Of a stretch of 64,000 bases of DNA, positions 45,206-54,480 are shown in pieces (position 1 is the stretch's first letter; every line of letters starts with the position of its first letter). Position numbers and translations under genes: made by a program. This stretch comes from Catenovulum maritimum. GTDB taxonomy: Bacteria; Pseudomonadota; Gammaproteobacteria; Enterobacterales; Alteromonadaceae. The stretch is from the NCBI RefSeq assembly GCF_001050375.1, contig NZ_KQ130490.1, forward strand, positions 23,776-87,775, read 5' to 3'. The notes under the pieces were generated by a model, which saw only the letters and a program-made list of their open reading frames with translations, did not search any database and was not told where the DNA came from.

Positions 45206-46372
45206 ATGCGAAGTAAGTTGAATTCAGATAAAACGCGTTTATCTCAAGTCTATTTTGCTTATTTCGCTATTTTAGGGGTTGTTTCTCACTATCTAGGTTT
45301 ATATCTTCATCATTTAAACCTAGAGCCTTCAATGATAGGTTTAGTATTAGCTGTAATGACTATAGGCCGAATAGCTGGACCTATGGTTTGGGCAAACTTG
45401 CCTGGCTTGCAATCTAGCCCAAGTTGTAGCATTCAATCTAGCTGTTTTCTGGCACTTATCTCTTTCTCTATCCTTTTATTTAGCCATGAACCAAGTGTTC
45501 TTATGCTGGCACTTGGCGGCTTTGCATTTTTTTGGTCAGCGGCACTGCCACAATTAGAGTCGGTTGCTCAATCCTGTCTGAAAGGTAATGCTTCCGCCTA
45601 TAGTATGGTCAGGATATGGGGCAGTATTAGTTTTATCTGCTTAGTGATAATTGCTGGTTGGTTTTTTGAAATATACGGCATAGTCTTTAGTGTCGAGATG
45701 TTTACAATCGGTTTATTAACTCTGCTTTTTATTTCAAGTTTTAGATTACCCGAAGCAGATTTAGAAGCCAGTGATGATCAAGTTTATACTGGTACCTTGG
45801 CTAAACTTAAACAAGCCAATGTGATGGCATTTATGTTTGCGTCATTTTTACTTCAGCTCAGCTTTGCGACTTATTACGGATTCTTTTCTATTTATCTAAC
45901 TGAGCTGGGTTACACAGGTTACCAAATTGGCATTATGATATCAGTTGGGGTGATTGCTGAAATTGGTATCTTTTTAATAGCAGGGCGAATATTAAATCGC
46001 TATTCGCTTAAAGCTTTATTTTTATTCTGCTTGCTAATAACGAGTTTTAGGTGGTTTGGCATTAGCCTTTGGGGTGAAAATATAGCGCTGCTGTTTTTAC
46101 TACAAATCATTCATGCGTTTAGTTATGGTTTATTTCATGTCGCTGCGCAAAAATTTATTCATGTTGAATTTAAAGGTAAAGGGCAAGCTAAAGGACAAGC
46201 TTTATACATGTCGTTGTCTTTTGGTATCGGCGGAGCTTTAGGCAGTGTAGTGTCTGGTTATAGTTGGGAATTTGTTGGCCAGCAAACCTTTGCATTATCT
46301 GCTTTGCTGGCGTTAGTTGCCGCTTTACTTATTCTTATGTTTTATAAAACAATCCGAGTTCAGGATAAATAA
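45206..46372 (+). CDS. MFS transporter (HcaT/MFS_1-like)
   Basis: A 388-residue protein of about 12 hydrophobic helices. SQVYFAYFAILGVVSHYLGLYLHHL at the start and the middle part of the sequence, with SMVRIWGSISFI and GFFSIYLTELGYTGYQIG, resemble the PPP-like MFS_1 family that includes the E. coli 3-phenylpropionate transporter HcaT. Substrate specificity is not known for most members. It follows aroC after 18 bases and probably shares its mRNA. It ends two bases before the end of yfbR, which is convergent. Confidence 0.8.
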   Translation: MRSKLNSDKTRLSQVYFAYFAILGVVSHYLGLYLHHLNLEPSMIGLVLAVMTIGRIAGPMVWANLPGLQSSPSCSIQSSCFLALISFSILLFSHEPSVLMLALGGFAFFWSAALPQLESVAQSCLKGNASAYSMVRIWGSISFICLVIIAGWFFEIYGIVFSVEMFTIGLLTLLFISSFRLPEADLEASDDQVYTGTLAKLKQANVMAFMFASFLLQLSFATYYGFFSIYLTELGYTGYQIGIMISVGVIAEIGIFLIAGRILNRYSLKALFLFCLLITSFRWFGISLWGENIALLFLLQIIHAFSYGLFHVAAQKFIHVEFKGKGQAKGQALYMSLSFGIGGALGSVVSGYSWEFVGQQTFALSALLALVAALLILMFYKTIRVQDK

Positions 46373-46374
46373 GT

Positions 46375-46965
46375 TTACTCTGTAATTGCATCTAAGCTTA
46401 AACTAAAACTTTCAACAAAGTGTTCAAGAAAGTACTCAACCGCTTGGTTATTTAGGCTATCTAGTGTTTCTTTGAGTCTTTTATTTGCATTGATAAATTC
46501 TTTATTACCTGCGTTTAACTCTTCAATTGTTTTTAAATATGCGCTTAAAATATCAGCCGCTTTTACAATCTTATAAAGCTCGGCGTCGTGTTTATTTGAA
46601 CAAACAAGCTCATCATAAGTTGGCTTTAGTTTTGCTGGGAGTAAGCTAACGAGTTTTTCTTCCGCGATTTGTTCAATCTTTTTATATTCTTTAGCAATTT
46701 CCGGATTAAAGTATTTGACAGGATTAGGTAAATCGCCCGTTAATACTTCGGATACATCGTGAAAAATAGCCATAGTTGTGACTTTATTCGCGTCAATATC
46801 GGTTGAAAAGTATTCGTTACTAATCACGGCTAAAGCGTGGGCTAACATAGCCACTTGCAAAGAATGCTCTTGTACATTCTCTGTGGTAGTGTTACGCATT
46901 AAAGGCCAGCGATTAATGAGTTTTAATCGCGACATGTAAGCAAAAAAGTGGCTTTGTTCAGTCAT
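46375..46965 (-). CDS. yfbR: 5'-deoxynucleotidase YfbR
   Basis: A 196-residue HD-domain phosphohydrolase that dephosphorylates deoxynucleoside 5'-monophosphates. The metal-binding pattern is spread as in YfbR: QEHSLQVAMLAHAL (His), IFHDVSEVLTGDLPNPVKYF (the HD pair), and the downstream Asp in IVKAADILSAYLK. N-terminal FFAYMSRLKLINRWPLMRN is close to the E. coli sequence. It follows alaA by two bases, the same order as in E. coli (yfbQ-yfbR). Confidence 0.96.
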   Translation of the reverse strand: MTEQSHFFAYMSRLKLINRWPLMRNTTTENVQEHSLQVAMLAHALAVISNEYFSTDIDANKVTTMAIFHDVSEVLTGDLPNPVKYFNPEIAKEYKKIEQIAEEKLVSLLPAKLKPTYDELVCSNKHDAELYKIVKAADILSAYLKTIEELNAGNKEFINANKRLKETLDSLNNQAVEYFLEHFVESFSLSLDAITE

Positions 46966-46967
46966 AT

Positions 46968-48188
46968 TTATAGCTGCTTATATTGAGATAAAAAGTTTTC
47001 TAATTTATCGAGTGCTGTCTCTAAAATTTCAATATGAGGTAAGGTTACAATTCTAAAGTGGTCATGGGTTGGCCAGTTAAACCCAGTACCATGAACCATC
47101 AATATTTTTTCTTTACGTAAAAAATCTAAAATAAATTGAACATCGTTAGTGATATTAAATTTTTCAGTATCAATTTTAACGAACAAGTACATAGCACCTT
47201 TCGGACGTACGCAGCTTAAGCCATCAATTTGATTAATTCGTTTCCATGCATACATAGTTTGGTCGTATAAGCGACCACCAGGTACGACGAGCTCGTTTAT
47301 GCTTTGGTAGCCACCCAATGCAGTTTGAATTGCATGTTGGCAAGGTACGTTTGCACACAAACGCATCGACGCAAGCATATCAAGCCCTTCTAGATAGGAT
47401 TCTGCTATCGATTTATTGCCACTAACCATCATCCAGCCCGCTCTAAATCCTGCGATGCGGTAATTTTTTGATAAGCCACTAAAGGTTAAAAATAATAGGT
47501 CATTAGCAAAGCTTGCTGTGGGTTTATGCTTAGTTTCATCGTAAAGCACTTTGTCATAAATTTCGTCACTTAATATGACTAAATTGTGTTTTCTAGCAAT
47601 TGCAATTATGCCTTTAAGGCATTCGTCTGAGTAAACCGCACCCGTTGGATTATTCGGGTTTATGATGACGATTGCTTTGGTTTTTTCAGTTACTTTTGAT
47701 TCAATATCTTTTAAATCAGGCGCCCAATCAGCGGCTTCATCACAGACATAATGGACTGGGTTACCGCCAGACAAAGCGACCGAAGCTGTCCAAAGTGGAT
47801 AATCAGGGCTAGGGATCAGAACTTCGTCACCAAAGTTAACGAGTCCTTGCATCGCCATAACAATTAACTCACTAACACCATTACCAATGAAAATATCTTC
47901 GATGTCGACACCACGGATATTTTTTTGTTGGTAATACTGCATAACAGCAACTCGAGCTGAATATAACCCTTTTGAGTCACAATAACCTTGAGCCGTTGGT
48001 AAGTTTCTAATGACGTCTTTTAAGATGTCATCTGGCGCATCAAAACCAAACGGGGCAGGGTTTCCAATATTGAGTTTTAAAACCTTATGACCTTCTTCTT
48101 CTAATTTTTTGGCTTCTTTTAAAACTGGACCTCGAATGTCGTAGCAAACATGTTTGAGTTTATCGGATTGGACAATTGGTAACATCAT
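46968..48188 (-). CDS. alaA: Alanine aminotransferase AlaA
   Basis: A 406-residue class I PLP-dependent aminotransferase. The N-terminus VCYDIRGPVLKEAKKLEEEG and the next segment NIGNPAPFGFDAPDDIL are near-identical to E. coli AlaA (YfbQ) as I recall it. The PLP-binding Lys lies in FSGLSKNYRIAGFRAGWM, and NPNNPTGAVYS and the FRIVTLPH carboxylate-binding Arg segment are present. AlaA makes L-alanine from pyruvate and glutamate. Two adjacent Met codons leave the first residue uncertain by one. Operon alaA-yfbR. Confidence 0.96.
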   Translation of the reverse strand: MMLPIVQSDKLKHVCYDIRGPVLKEAKKLEEEGHKVLKLNIGNPAPFGFDAPDDILKDVIRNLPTAQGYCDSKGLYSARVAVMQYYQQKNIRGVDIEDIFIGNGVSELIVMAMQGLVNFGDEVLIPSPDYPLWTASVALSGGNPVHYVCDEAADWAPDLKDIESKVTEKTKAIVIINPNNPTGAVYSDECLKGIIAIARKHNLVILSDEIYDKVLYDETKHKPTASFANDLLFLTFSGLSKNYRIAGFRAGWMMVSGNKSIAESYLEGLDMLASMRLCANVPCQHAIQTALGGYQSINELVVPGGRLYDQTMYAWKRINQIDGLSCVRPKGAMYLFVKIDTEKFNITNDVQFILDFLRKEKILMVHGTGFNWPTHDHFRIVTLPHIEILETALDKLENFLSQYKQL

Positions 48189-48580
48189 GAACCTGAATAA
48201 AATATAACGTTATGAATATAGTAACCTTTCTCGTCTTTAAATTGTATCTCTTCTAGTCTGATATTTTGATTTATTAAGCATAAAAAACTATTGTGTATTT
48301 TTTGTTAATTTATTTGGTGTTTTTTGTGTTTATTTGAAATTTTTGACTATATTTATAATGCTTGGAGTAAAAAGATCTAAAGGACCATTTTAATGTAGTA
48401 CCAGTTCACCTAAATTTTTGAGCTATATTTTACGTAGAAAAAAAGTGCGCTAACAAGGCATGAATTGCCGCTACTAGTAAACTAATAGCAAAATTCATAA
48501 CGCAGTTTACGAGCTTTTTAACCCGTAAAATTGATCAATAATTAGGATGGATTGGTATAAGTAGTATCTGAGGTGTTGTT
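48189..48580. other. Intergenic region, 392 bases, with a type B MITE-like element
   Basis: This is the divergent region between alaA and the membrane protein at 48581. The inner ~140 bases are a small inverted-repeat element (48409-48546). The alaA-proximal part is AT-rich with no clear structure. Confidence 0.65.
48409..48546. mobile_element. MITE-like non-coding element, type B (138 bp)
   Basis: The ends are imperfect inverted repeats: CCTAAATTTTTGA on the left against CCTAATTATTGA for the reverse-complemented right end, with ATTTTACG following on both sides. The interior contains AACAAGGC, a hairpin CTACTAGT / ACTAATAG (48471-48488) and AACGCAGTT in the same order as the type A elements (4648, 53315). 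The outer sequences differ. It is non-coding, so any movement would depend on a transposase elsewhere. Confidence 0.6.
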
Positions 48581-49105
48581 ATGAGTCAGCTACAATATTT
48601 AGTGGATGATTTACAGACAGGACAAAGGATTGATCATGATTTAATGGACTTAGGGTTAAAACATAGTGACATTCACTTTGTGGCAAGCGATGAAAAAAAA
48701 CTTAAAGATTCAAATTTACATTCTGCCAATGTATTTGAAGAAACAGACATATTAAATAGTGGTGTTAAAGGCTCTATCTTAGGTGCATTAACTGCAATGT
48801 GTTTTTTTGCATTATTGCCTGGGTTACAGCCACAAGATTGGGTGAGCAGTTTTAGTAATTTTGCCTTAGTTATGTTTGCTTATATAGGCTTGTTTGCTTG
48901 GATTGGTTGCCTGATTGGAATGAATAAAGACAATGATAAAATCACAAGGTTTAAGTCTTTATTAGCGAAAGGAAAAGTATTGATATTGATAAATACTCAA
49001 AATGACAAAGACGATGAGATTATTCAATCTTTAGCTAAAACACATCCGGAGGCTCAGTTAGTCGCTAATAGAAAAGTTGTGAATAATCCATTTATTGAAG
49101 TTTAA
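48581..49105 (+). CDS. Membrane protein, DUF1269-like
   Basis: A 174-residue protein. A soluble N-terminal region (~1-55), with YLVDDLQTGQRIDHDLMDLGL and SDIHFVASDEKKL, is followed by a glycine-containing hydrophobic stretch that forms two or so membrane helices (~64-86 and ~94-115), then a soluble C-terminal region with KVLILINTQNDKDDEI. This resembles the DUF1269 family (sometimes labelled magnesium transporter, without evidence). The next gene, 27 bases on, is also a membrane protein and is probably co-transcribed. No catalytic motif is seen. Confidence 0.65.
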   Translation: MSQLQYLVDDLQTGQRIDHDLMDLGLKHSDIHFVASDEKKLKDSNLHSANVFEETDILNSGVKGSILGALTAMCFFALLPGLQPQDWVSSFSNFALVMFAYIGLFAWIGCLIGMNKDNDKITRFKSLLAKGKVLILINTQNDKDDEIIQSLAKTHPEAQLVANRKVVNNPFIEV

Positions 49106-49132
49106 ATGTGAAGCACTTTAAAGGGGAACGCT

Positions 49133-49924
49133 ATGTCACATACAATGCGAAAAGAAGAAAATGCATTACATGATAATGAGTTGGGTCGAGTTATACCGTG
49201 TAATGCTTTAGACTGGACTGATCCATTTAATTGGATGAGATTGGGTTTACTTGATTTGGCCAAAGCACCATTAGTCACTTTATTCTACGGCATCATATTT
49301 ACATTAGTGCCGCTGGGTATCACATTTTTAGTTGAACAAATGGATAATCACCTAGTGATTGCACCTGCGATAGTTTGTTTTATGCTGGTTGCGCCATTTT
49401 TAGCAGCTGGTTTGTACGATGTCAGTTGGGAGTTTGAAAAAGGTCATACTCCGAGCTTATGGCATAGTATTAAAGCCGTTCACAGAAACAGCGTGCATGA
49501 ATGGGCCTTTGCAATCTTACTGATGGTTGTGATGATTTTTTGGCTCAGAATCGCTTCTATTATTCATGCTTTATACCCACCTTATATTTCGGATGATATG
49601 TCTGAACTGATTCCATTTTTAGCTGTTGGAACCATCATAGGTGCTGTATTAGCTAGTGCTGTGTTTATGATAAGTGCCTTTACCCAACCGATATTAGTTG
49701 AACGAAAAGTTGATTTGATGACTGCCGTATTGAGCAGTATTAATGCAGTTTGGTCTAATAAATTGGTTATGTGCATTTGGGCTGCAATCATCTTTGTTTG
49801 TGTATTAATTGGTTTTGCAACGCAATTTCTAGCATTTTTAGTGTTAATGCCTTTATTGGGCTTTGCGACTTGGCATGGTTATATAGAGACGATTACCACT
49901 AAGCGCAAACGTAATTATATGTAA
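49133..49924 (+). CDS. DUF2189 family membrane protein
   Basis: A 263-residue integral membrane protein with about six hydrophobic helices. It carries the features of DUF2189: WTDPFNWMRLGLLDLAKAPLVTLFYG at the N-terminus, then APFLAAGLYDVSWEFEKG, a long polar loop with SIKAVHRNSVHEWAF, and a C-terminal LMPLLGFATWHGYIE ending. A GGGGAACG ribosome-binding site precedes the ATG. DUF2189 proteins often sit near respiratory or stress genes, but no function is known. It closes with a terminator at 49992-50020. Confidence 0.85.
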   Translation: MSHTMRKEENALHDNELGRVIPCNALDWTDPFNWMRLGLLDLAKAPLVTLFYGIIFTLVPLGITFLVEQMDNHLVIAPAIVCFMLVAPFLAAGLYDVSWEFEKGHTPSLWHSIKAVHRNSVHEWAFAILLMVVMIFWLRIASIIHALYPPYISDDMSELIPFLAVGTIIGAVLASAVFMISAFTQPILVERKVDLMTAVLSSINAVWSNKLVMCIWAAIIFVCVLIGFATQFLAFLVLMPLLGFATWHGYIETITTKRKRNYM

Positions 49925-49991
49925 TTTATAGTTATCGATAGTTCAGGTTATATAGGTAAGGTGTGTAACTTTATTTATAGTAACCACAGGC

Positions 49992-50024
49992 AAAGCCAAG
50001 CAATTTAATTGCTTGGCTTTTTTC
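49992..50024. terminator. Bidirectional terminator between DUF2189 gene and zinc-ribbon membrane protein
   Basis: A perfect 13-base stem (AAAGCCAAGCAAT) with a 3-base loop is followed by TTT on the plus strand. The right arm also encodes the last codons of the convergent gene (stop at 50005). Confidence 0.9.
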
Positions 50025-50655
50025 GTTTGATTGATTTGATCACGTCTGTTTGTTTTAGGTTAAGTAGTTTTTGTTGATTCGATTCGTACAAGGTATCACT
50101 AAAATATTCTGGATTGTCTAGCTTACCTGAGTTGTACTCTTTAGTAACCTTACTGGTTTTATCGAAACTATCCTGACTGACATAAAAAGTAATGGATTCT
50201 TGGTCTATTTGTTTTATTTTGAGTGCGCCATAGCGGGTTTTCACGTGATCGAATAATTTTGTGAAATTAGCGATATAAACATCATTTACTTCAGGGTTAT
50301 TTAATAAATAGGCTTCACGTTTATTTTTTTGGTCTACGACATAAACCCCAGCAAATATGATTAATGAAAGTATGACAGAGCCTAAATACATAGGTAGGGT
50401 TTTATGTAGCTTAAATACATCTGCTCTAATGTATTTAACCCTATCTTTTGGTATTTGCGCTTCGGTTAATTCTAATTGGCAGTTGTTACAACTCAAACTA
50501 AGTTGTTTTGAACTGATGAAGCTAGGCACCCAATATAGATGAATATAGTTTAATTTCCCTATTGGCGTAAAATTAAAATGTTTGCAGCGGTTACACTGTA
50601 GATCGGTAATTTTCTTACCTTTAATTTCTCTCGATTTTTTTCCATAAAAAAACAT
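50005..50655 (-). CDS. Membrane protein with N-terminal zinc-ribbon-like motif
   Basis: A 216-residue protein of unknown function. Cytoplasmic residues ~1-85 hold two CxxC pairs, CNRCKHFNF (about 21-24) and CNNCQLELTEA (about 55-58), spaced like a zinc ribbon. One transmembrane helix follows (~91-110, YLGSVILSLIIFAGVYVVDQ), then a ~105-residue basic domain with NDVYIANFTKLFDHVKTRYG. The topology suggests a sensor or assembly factor, but no family is recognised with confidence. It starts 9 bases after rlmF ends, so the two may be co-transcribed. The coding end overlaps the terminator at 49992-50020. Confidence 0.6.
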   Translation of the reverse strand: MFFYGKKSREIKGKKITDLQCNRCKHFNFTPIGKLNYIHLYWVPSFISSKQLSLSCNNCQLELTEAQIPKDRVKYIRADVFKLHKTLPMYLGSVILSLIIFAGVYVVDQKNKREAYLLNNPEVNDVYIANFTKLFDHVKTRYGALKIKQIDQESITFYVSQDSFDKTSKVTKEYNSGKLDNPEYFSDTLYESNQQKLLNLKQTDVIKSIKRKKPSN

Positions 50656-50664
50656 CTGATACCT

Positions 50665-51618
50665 TTAACCTTTTTTAAAACGCCAAGCAATAAACCTAGA
50701 TTGTTTTTGCCCTTGGCTCATATTAACGATTTTATATTCTGCCAAGTTTAATTTTTCTAGTGATTTTTTTATTGCAGGCAAATTAGATGACTTAGACACA
50801 AGGCATGTAAACCAAGTAACTTGTTTAGCAAATTGAATACTTTCTTGAATCATTTGCAAGATAAAGCTAATTTCTCCACCTTTAGTCCAGAGTTCGTTGT
50901 CCATTCCAGAGAAATTCAATTTTGAATCTTTTATTGGCTTTGCTGAGTTTTTAGCTAAATTATTTACTTTGCGTAAATTTGCTTTCTCAGCAGACTTTTT
51001 TGAGTCATGAAATGGGGGATTACACAAGGTGAGATCATAATACTCATTCGGCTTAATCATATTTTTGAAAATAGCTTGTTTATCCGATTGTAATCTTACT
51101 TGGATGAGTCCAGCCAAATTTTGATTTGATTCAATAATTCTTTGCGCGTTCTCAACGGATTTTTTAGCAATATCGGAAGCTACAAACCTCCAATTATAAG
51201 CGCGAGCACCTATGATTGGATAAATGCAACTAGCACCTGTACCTATATCTAGAACCTGAGCTGATTTTTGTTGCTGTTTAGGTAACAAGTCAGCTAGATA
51301 ATGAATGTAATCAGCTCTACCCGGTATAGGTGGGCATAAATTTTTGGCCGCTATGTCCCAATGGTCAATTTGATAAATGTCTTTGAGCAAGGCTTTATTT
51401 AATTCGTAAACGGCTTCTGCACAACTAAAATCAATTGTATCTTGCCCGGCAGGGTTAGACTTAACATAGGATTTTAATTTGGGATTTGCTTTGATTAGGC
51501 GAGTAAACTGGTATTGACCATTATGAAGATGACGTTTGTGTAGTAAGCCAGCTTTTGCCGCTGGCTTAATTTGCTTATTCAGGCTGAGCTTGGTTCTTTT
51601 CTGTAATGGTGTCGACAT
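50665..51618 (-). CDS. rlmF: 23S rRNA (adenine-1618-N6)-methyltransferase
   Basis: A 317-residue SAM-dependent enzyme that methylates A1618 in 23S rRNA. Family features: IPGRADYIHYLADLL, the SAM-binding VLDIGTGASCIYPIIGA, ASDIAKKSVENAQRII, and the N6-methyltransferase motif NPPF in TLCNPPFHDSKK. FSGMDNELWTKGGEISFI and TWFTCLVSKSSNLP follow, both typical. The strongly basic N-terminus (KRTKLSLNKQIKPAAKAG) fits RNA binding. It lies 9 bases before the zinc-ribbon membrane protein gene. Confidence 0.95.
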   Translation of the reverse strand: MSTPLQKRTKLSLNKQIKPAAKAGLLHKRHLHNGQYQFTRLIKANPKLKSYVKSNPAGQDTIDFSCAEAVYELNKALLKDIYQIDHWDIAAKNLCPPIPGRADYIHYLADLLPKQQQKSAQVLDIGTGASCIYPIIGARAYNWRFVASDIAKKSVENAQRIIESNQNLAGLIQVRLQSDKQAIFKNMIKPNEYYDLTLCNPPFHDSKKSAEKANLRKVNNLAKNSAKPIKDSKLNFSGMDNELWTKGGEISFILQMIQESIQFAKQVTWFTCLVSKSSNLPAIKKSLEKLNLAEYKIVNMSQGQKQSRFIAWRFKKG

Positions 51619-51743
51619 GGTGAGTTGTTATCCAAAATATAAACCTTGCCCACGATTGTGTCGGACATGCTAACTTGATTGTATTAGATTGACATTAATT
51701 GTCCTCAACGACACAAGCAGACGAAACAGCATCAAAATAAACC

Positions 51744-51775
51744 AGCCAAGCAGTTAAGTATTAACTTACTTGGCT
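51744..51775 (-). terminator. Hairpin downstream of rimO
   Basis: An AGCCAAG...CTTGGCT stem with an inner AGTTAA/TTAACT arm (one bulge) lies 45 bases past the rimO stop. On the minus strand it is followed by GGTTTATTTTG. Confidence 0.6.
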
Positions 51776-51819
51776 AATACTAAGTGTTTGTCTAACTCGT
51801 TAGTCAAAGCGCAACTAGT

Positions 51820-53223
51820 TTAATTAATCGTTTCAGCCCATAAATCATATTCGTCCGAAGCAATGATTTTTGCTTTAACCACATCGCCTGGGTTTAATTG
51901 AGTTTCATAATTTAAGTAAACTAAACCATCAATTTCTGGTGCGTCTGCGAAACAACGTCCAATCGCGCCTTCTTCGTCTACTTCATCTATTAAGATGTCG
52001 TAAATTTTACCTACTCGAGTCTTGAGTCTCTCTTCACTAATTTCTTGTTGTAGTTGCATGAAGCGGTGGAATCTTTCTTCTTTAACTTCTTCTGAAATTT
52101 GATCTGGTAAATCATTCGCTGTGGCACCTTCAACTGGTGAATATTTGAAGCAGCCAACTCTATCTAATTTAGCTTGTTTTAAAAAGGCGAGTAATTCTTC
52201 AAATTCTTCTTCTGTTTCACCAGGGAAGCCAACAATAAAGGTTGAACGAATAACTAACTCAGGACATGTCTCACGCCATTTTTGAATTCTTTGTATCGTT
52301 CTGTCTATATTACCCGGACGTTTCATTAACTTAAGAATTCTAGGGCTTGCATGTTGCAGCGGAATATCTAGGTAAGGTAATAATTTACCTTGAGCCATGA
52401 GTGGTATTGCATCGTCAACATGTGGGTAAGGGTAGACATAATGTAATCTGACCCAAACACCTAACTTACCAAGTTGTTCGCATAAAGATAAAAAGTTAGT
52501 TTTGACAGGCATGCCATCCCAAAACGCAGTTTTATTTTTAGTATCTACGCCGTAAGCTGAAGTGTCTTGTGAAATTACGAGTAACTCTTTAACACCAGCA
52601 GCGACTAATCTTTTTGCTTCATTCAATACTTCGTCGATTGGCCTTGATACTAAATCACCTCGCATCGACGGGATAATACAAAAGCTGCATCTGTGATTAC
52701 AGCCTTCCGATATTTTTAAATAAGCATAATGTTTCGGCGTTAATTTAATACCTTGATCAGGCACTAGATTAATAAAAGGGTTATGTTTTGGTTTTTCAAC
52801 ATGTTGGTGGACTTGCTCTAAAACATTTTGGTATGCATGCGGACCCGTGATACCTAGCACATTTGGATGTACTTCTTTGATCTCGTCTTCTTTAGCACCT
52901 AAACAGCCAGTTACTAAAACCTTGCCATTTTCTTTCAGGGCTTCACCAATAGTATCTAGCGATTCTTCAACGGCAGAATCAATAAAACCACAAGTATTTA
53001 CTATCACGAGTTCAGCATCATCGTAACTTGGTACAACTTCGTAACCTTCGGTACGTAATTGAGTTAAAATTCTTTCAGAATCAACTAGATTTTTTGGACA
53101 ACCCAAAGAAACGAAACCAATTTTATGGCCTGTACCTTTGGCTGTTTCAGCTTGTTTTGTAATGGTTTTAACTGGGGTTTCTAATGTAGTTGTCTGTTTT
53201 GGATCGAAAGTATTTACGGACAT
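51820..53223 (-). CDS. rimO: Ribosomal protein uS12 methylthiotransferase
   Basis: A 467-residue radical-SAM enzyme that adds a methylthio group to an Asp of ribosomal protein S12. The N-terminal MTTase domain (~30-150) has [16 protein letters not shown] and [16 protein letters not shown], supplying Cys ligands for the second iron-sulfur cluster. The radical SAM core has [15 protein letters not shown] (CxxxCxxC), then [15 protein letters not shown]-terminal TRAM domain (~395-465) closes it. The first ~30 residues ([21 protein letters not shown]) are a non-conserved extension; a later in-frame start is possible. It is a single gene with a terminator hairpin. Confidence 0.97.
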   Translation of the reverse strand: MSVNTFDPKQTTTLETPVKTITKQAETAKGTGHKIGFVSLGCPKNLVDSERILTQLRTEGYEVVPSYDDAELVIVNTCGFIDSAVEESLDTIGEALKENGKVLVTGCLGAKEDEIKEVHPNVLGITGPHAYQNVLEQVHQHVEKPKHNPFINLVPDQGIKLTPKHYAYLKISEGCNHRCSFCIIPSMRGDLVSRPIDEVLNEAKRLVAAGVKELLVISQDTSAYGVDTKNKTAFWDGMPVKTNFLSLCEQLGKLGVWVRLHYVYPYPHVDDAIPLMAQGKLLPYLDIPLQHASPRILKLMKRPGNIDRTIQRIQKWRETCPELVIRSTFIVGFPGETEEEFEELLAFLKQAKLDRVGCFKYSPVEGATANDLPDQISEEVKEERFHRFMQLQQEISEERLKTRVGKIYDILIDEVDEEGAIGRCFADAPEIDGLVYLNYETQLNPGDVVKAKIIASDEYDLWAETIN

Positions 53224-53555
53224 TTTAACTCGGTAACTCGCAATAAATTTGCGCTAATTATACAGAAATGCAGCAGGGTATGTATCAAAAAATGTAGTGG
53301 CAGAATTAATTTATCCTTAACTGGGGATAAGAAATTAACTAACCCTGTGAAGCTATTGATATTATTAAATTTTTATTTCTTGAGAGGTATTTTTTCTTAG
53401 AACAAGGCGAATTTGCGTACCTAATAGCTAGCAATTCAACGCAGTTATCAGGAAAAAAACCTCAAGAAAGCAAGTTGTTATCCGGAATTGAGGTTAATTT
53501 AGGGCTTTGGCTCAAGCTCTTATTGGGTTCTAAGCTTGAGCTGTTAACTATTGAT
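53224..53555. other. Intergenic region, 332 bases, with type A MITE-like copy 2
   Basis: This lies between rimO start and trmB end. Most of it is the repeat element at 53315-53493. No gene is visible. Confidence 0.65.
53315..53493 (+). mobile_element. MITE-like non-coding element, type A, copy 2 (179 bp)
   Basis: The same layout as the copy at 4648-4838, with matching ends (CCTTAACTGGGGATAA; reverse-complemented right end CCTCAATTCCGGATAA) and the same interior blocks, including AGAACAAGGCGAATTTGCG and ATTCAACGCAGTTATCAGG. It is 12 bases shorter because the internal stem-loop is reduced. Copies sit about 48.7 kb apart in the same orientation. Confidence 0.75.
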
Positions 53556-54281
53556 TTAGCTTATTTTTTCAAATATTAAATCCCAAACACCATGGCCCAA
53601 TCTATGGCCTCGTTCTTCAAATTTAGTCAAAGGTCTAAATTCTGGCCTTGGGATGTAGTCTTGTGTTTCGGACTGATTCTTATAACCCGCTTCATTACTC
53701 ATTACTTCTAGCATATGCTCGGCATAGTTTTCCCAGTCTGTCGCCATATGGAACACGCCGCCTAGACTAAGCTTTGTTCTGATAAGTTGGGCAAATTCAG
53801 GTTGGACGATACGTCTTTTGTGGTGACGTTTTTTATGCCAAGGATCAGGGAAAAATAACTGTAATTTCTCCAAACTATTATCTGGTACACAATGATTTAG
53901 TACTTCAACTGCATCGTGATTAATCACTTTTAAGTTAGGTACTTTCAGCTCAGCTGCATCTTTAATACAAGCACCAACACCCGGTAGGTGAACTTCCATA
54001 CCGACAAAGTTTTTATTTGGCTCAGCTTGTGCCATTTTAATTAATGATCCCCCCATACCAAAACCAATTTCAAAAACAATAGGATTGTCATTGCCGAAAA
54101 TTTCAGACCAATTAAATTTTTCGTTTTTGTATTCGAGACCGTATTCAGACCAATGGTCTTTAATGGCAGTTTCTTGAGCATTCGTCAGACGACCTTGGCG
54201 TAAAACAAAGCTTTTTACTTTGCGTATCACTCGGCCACTTTCTTCGGCGCGCTTTAATCTATCTTGGGAATCACTCATCAT
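53556..54281 (-). CDS. trmB: tRNA (guanine-46-N7)-methyltransferase
   Basis: A 241-residue SAM-dependent enzyme that makes m7G46 in tRNA variable loops. Motifs: [16 protein letters not shown] (SAM binding), [43 protein letters not shown] (the catalytic-site signature), and the C-terminal [17 protein letters not shown]. Everything looks intact and length is typical. Two adjacent Met codons leave the start uncertain by one residue. It is divergent from the ligase-like gene at 54481. Confidence 0.97.
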   Translation of the reverse strand: MMSDSQDRLKRAEESGRVIRKVKSFVLRQGRLTNAQETAIKDHWSEYGLEYKNEKFNWSEIFGNDNPIVFEIGFGMGGSLIKMAQAEPNKNFVGMEVHLPGVGACIKDAAELKVPNLKVINHDAVEVLNHCVPDNSLEKLQLFFPDPWHKKRHHKRRIVQPEFAQLIRTKLSLGGVFHMATDWENYAEHMLEVMSNEAGYKNQSETQDYIPRPEFRPLTKFEERGHRLGHGVWDLIFEKIS

Positions 54282-54480
54282 TTTATGTTTAACTCAATTT
54301 GTTTAGGGGGATTAACACCGCACATTATTGTTATCTAAAGTTTGAGTTCAAGCATATTCTTAAATTTTTTGATTTATTCAAAAGTTAAAGGCCAAATATT
54401 GCGCTAGATTTTGCTAAAAACTTGAATATTTAGAAACCTATTCCAGACTTATATAAAGTCTAAAATTAATAGGAATATCT

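Noticed and set aside
48446-48530. Integron attC-like site (GCGCTAACAAGG followed by a hairpin)
   Set aside because: The expected core sites do not match at both ends, and there is no integrase or gene cassette array. The outer inverted ends explain it better as a MITE-like element.
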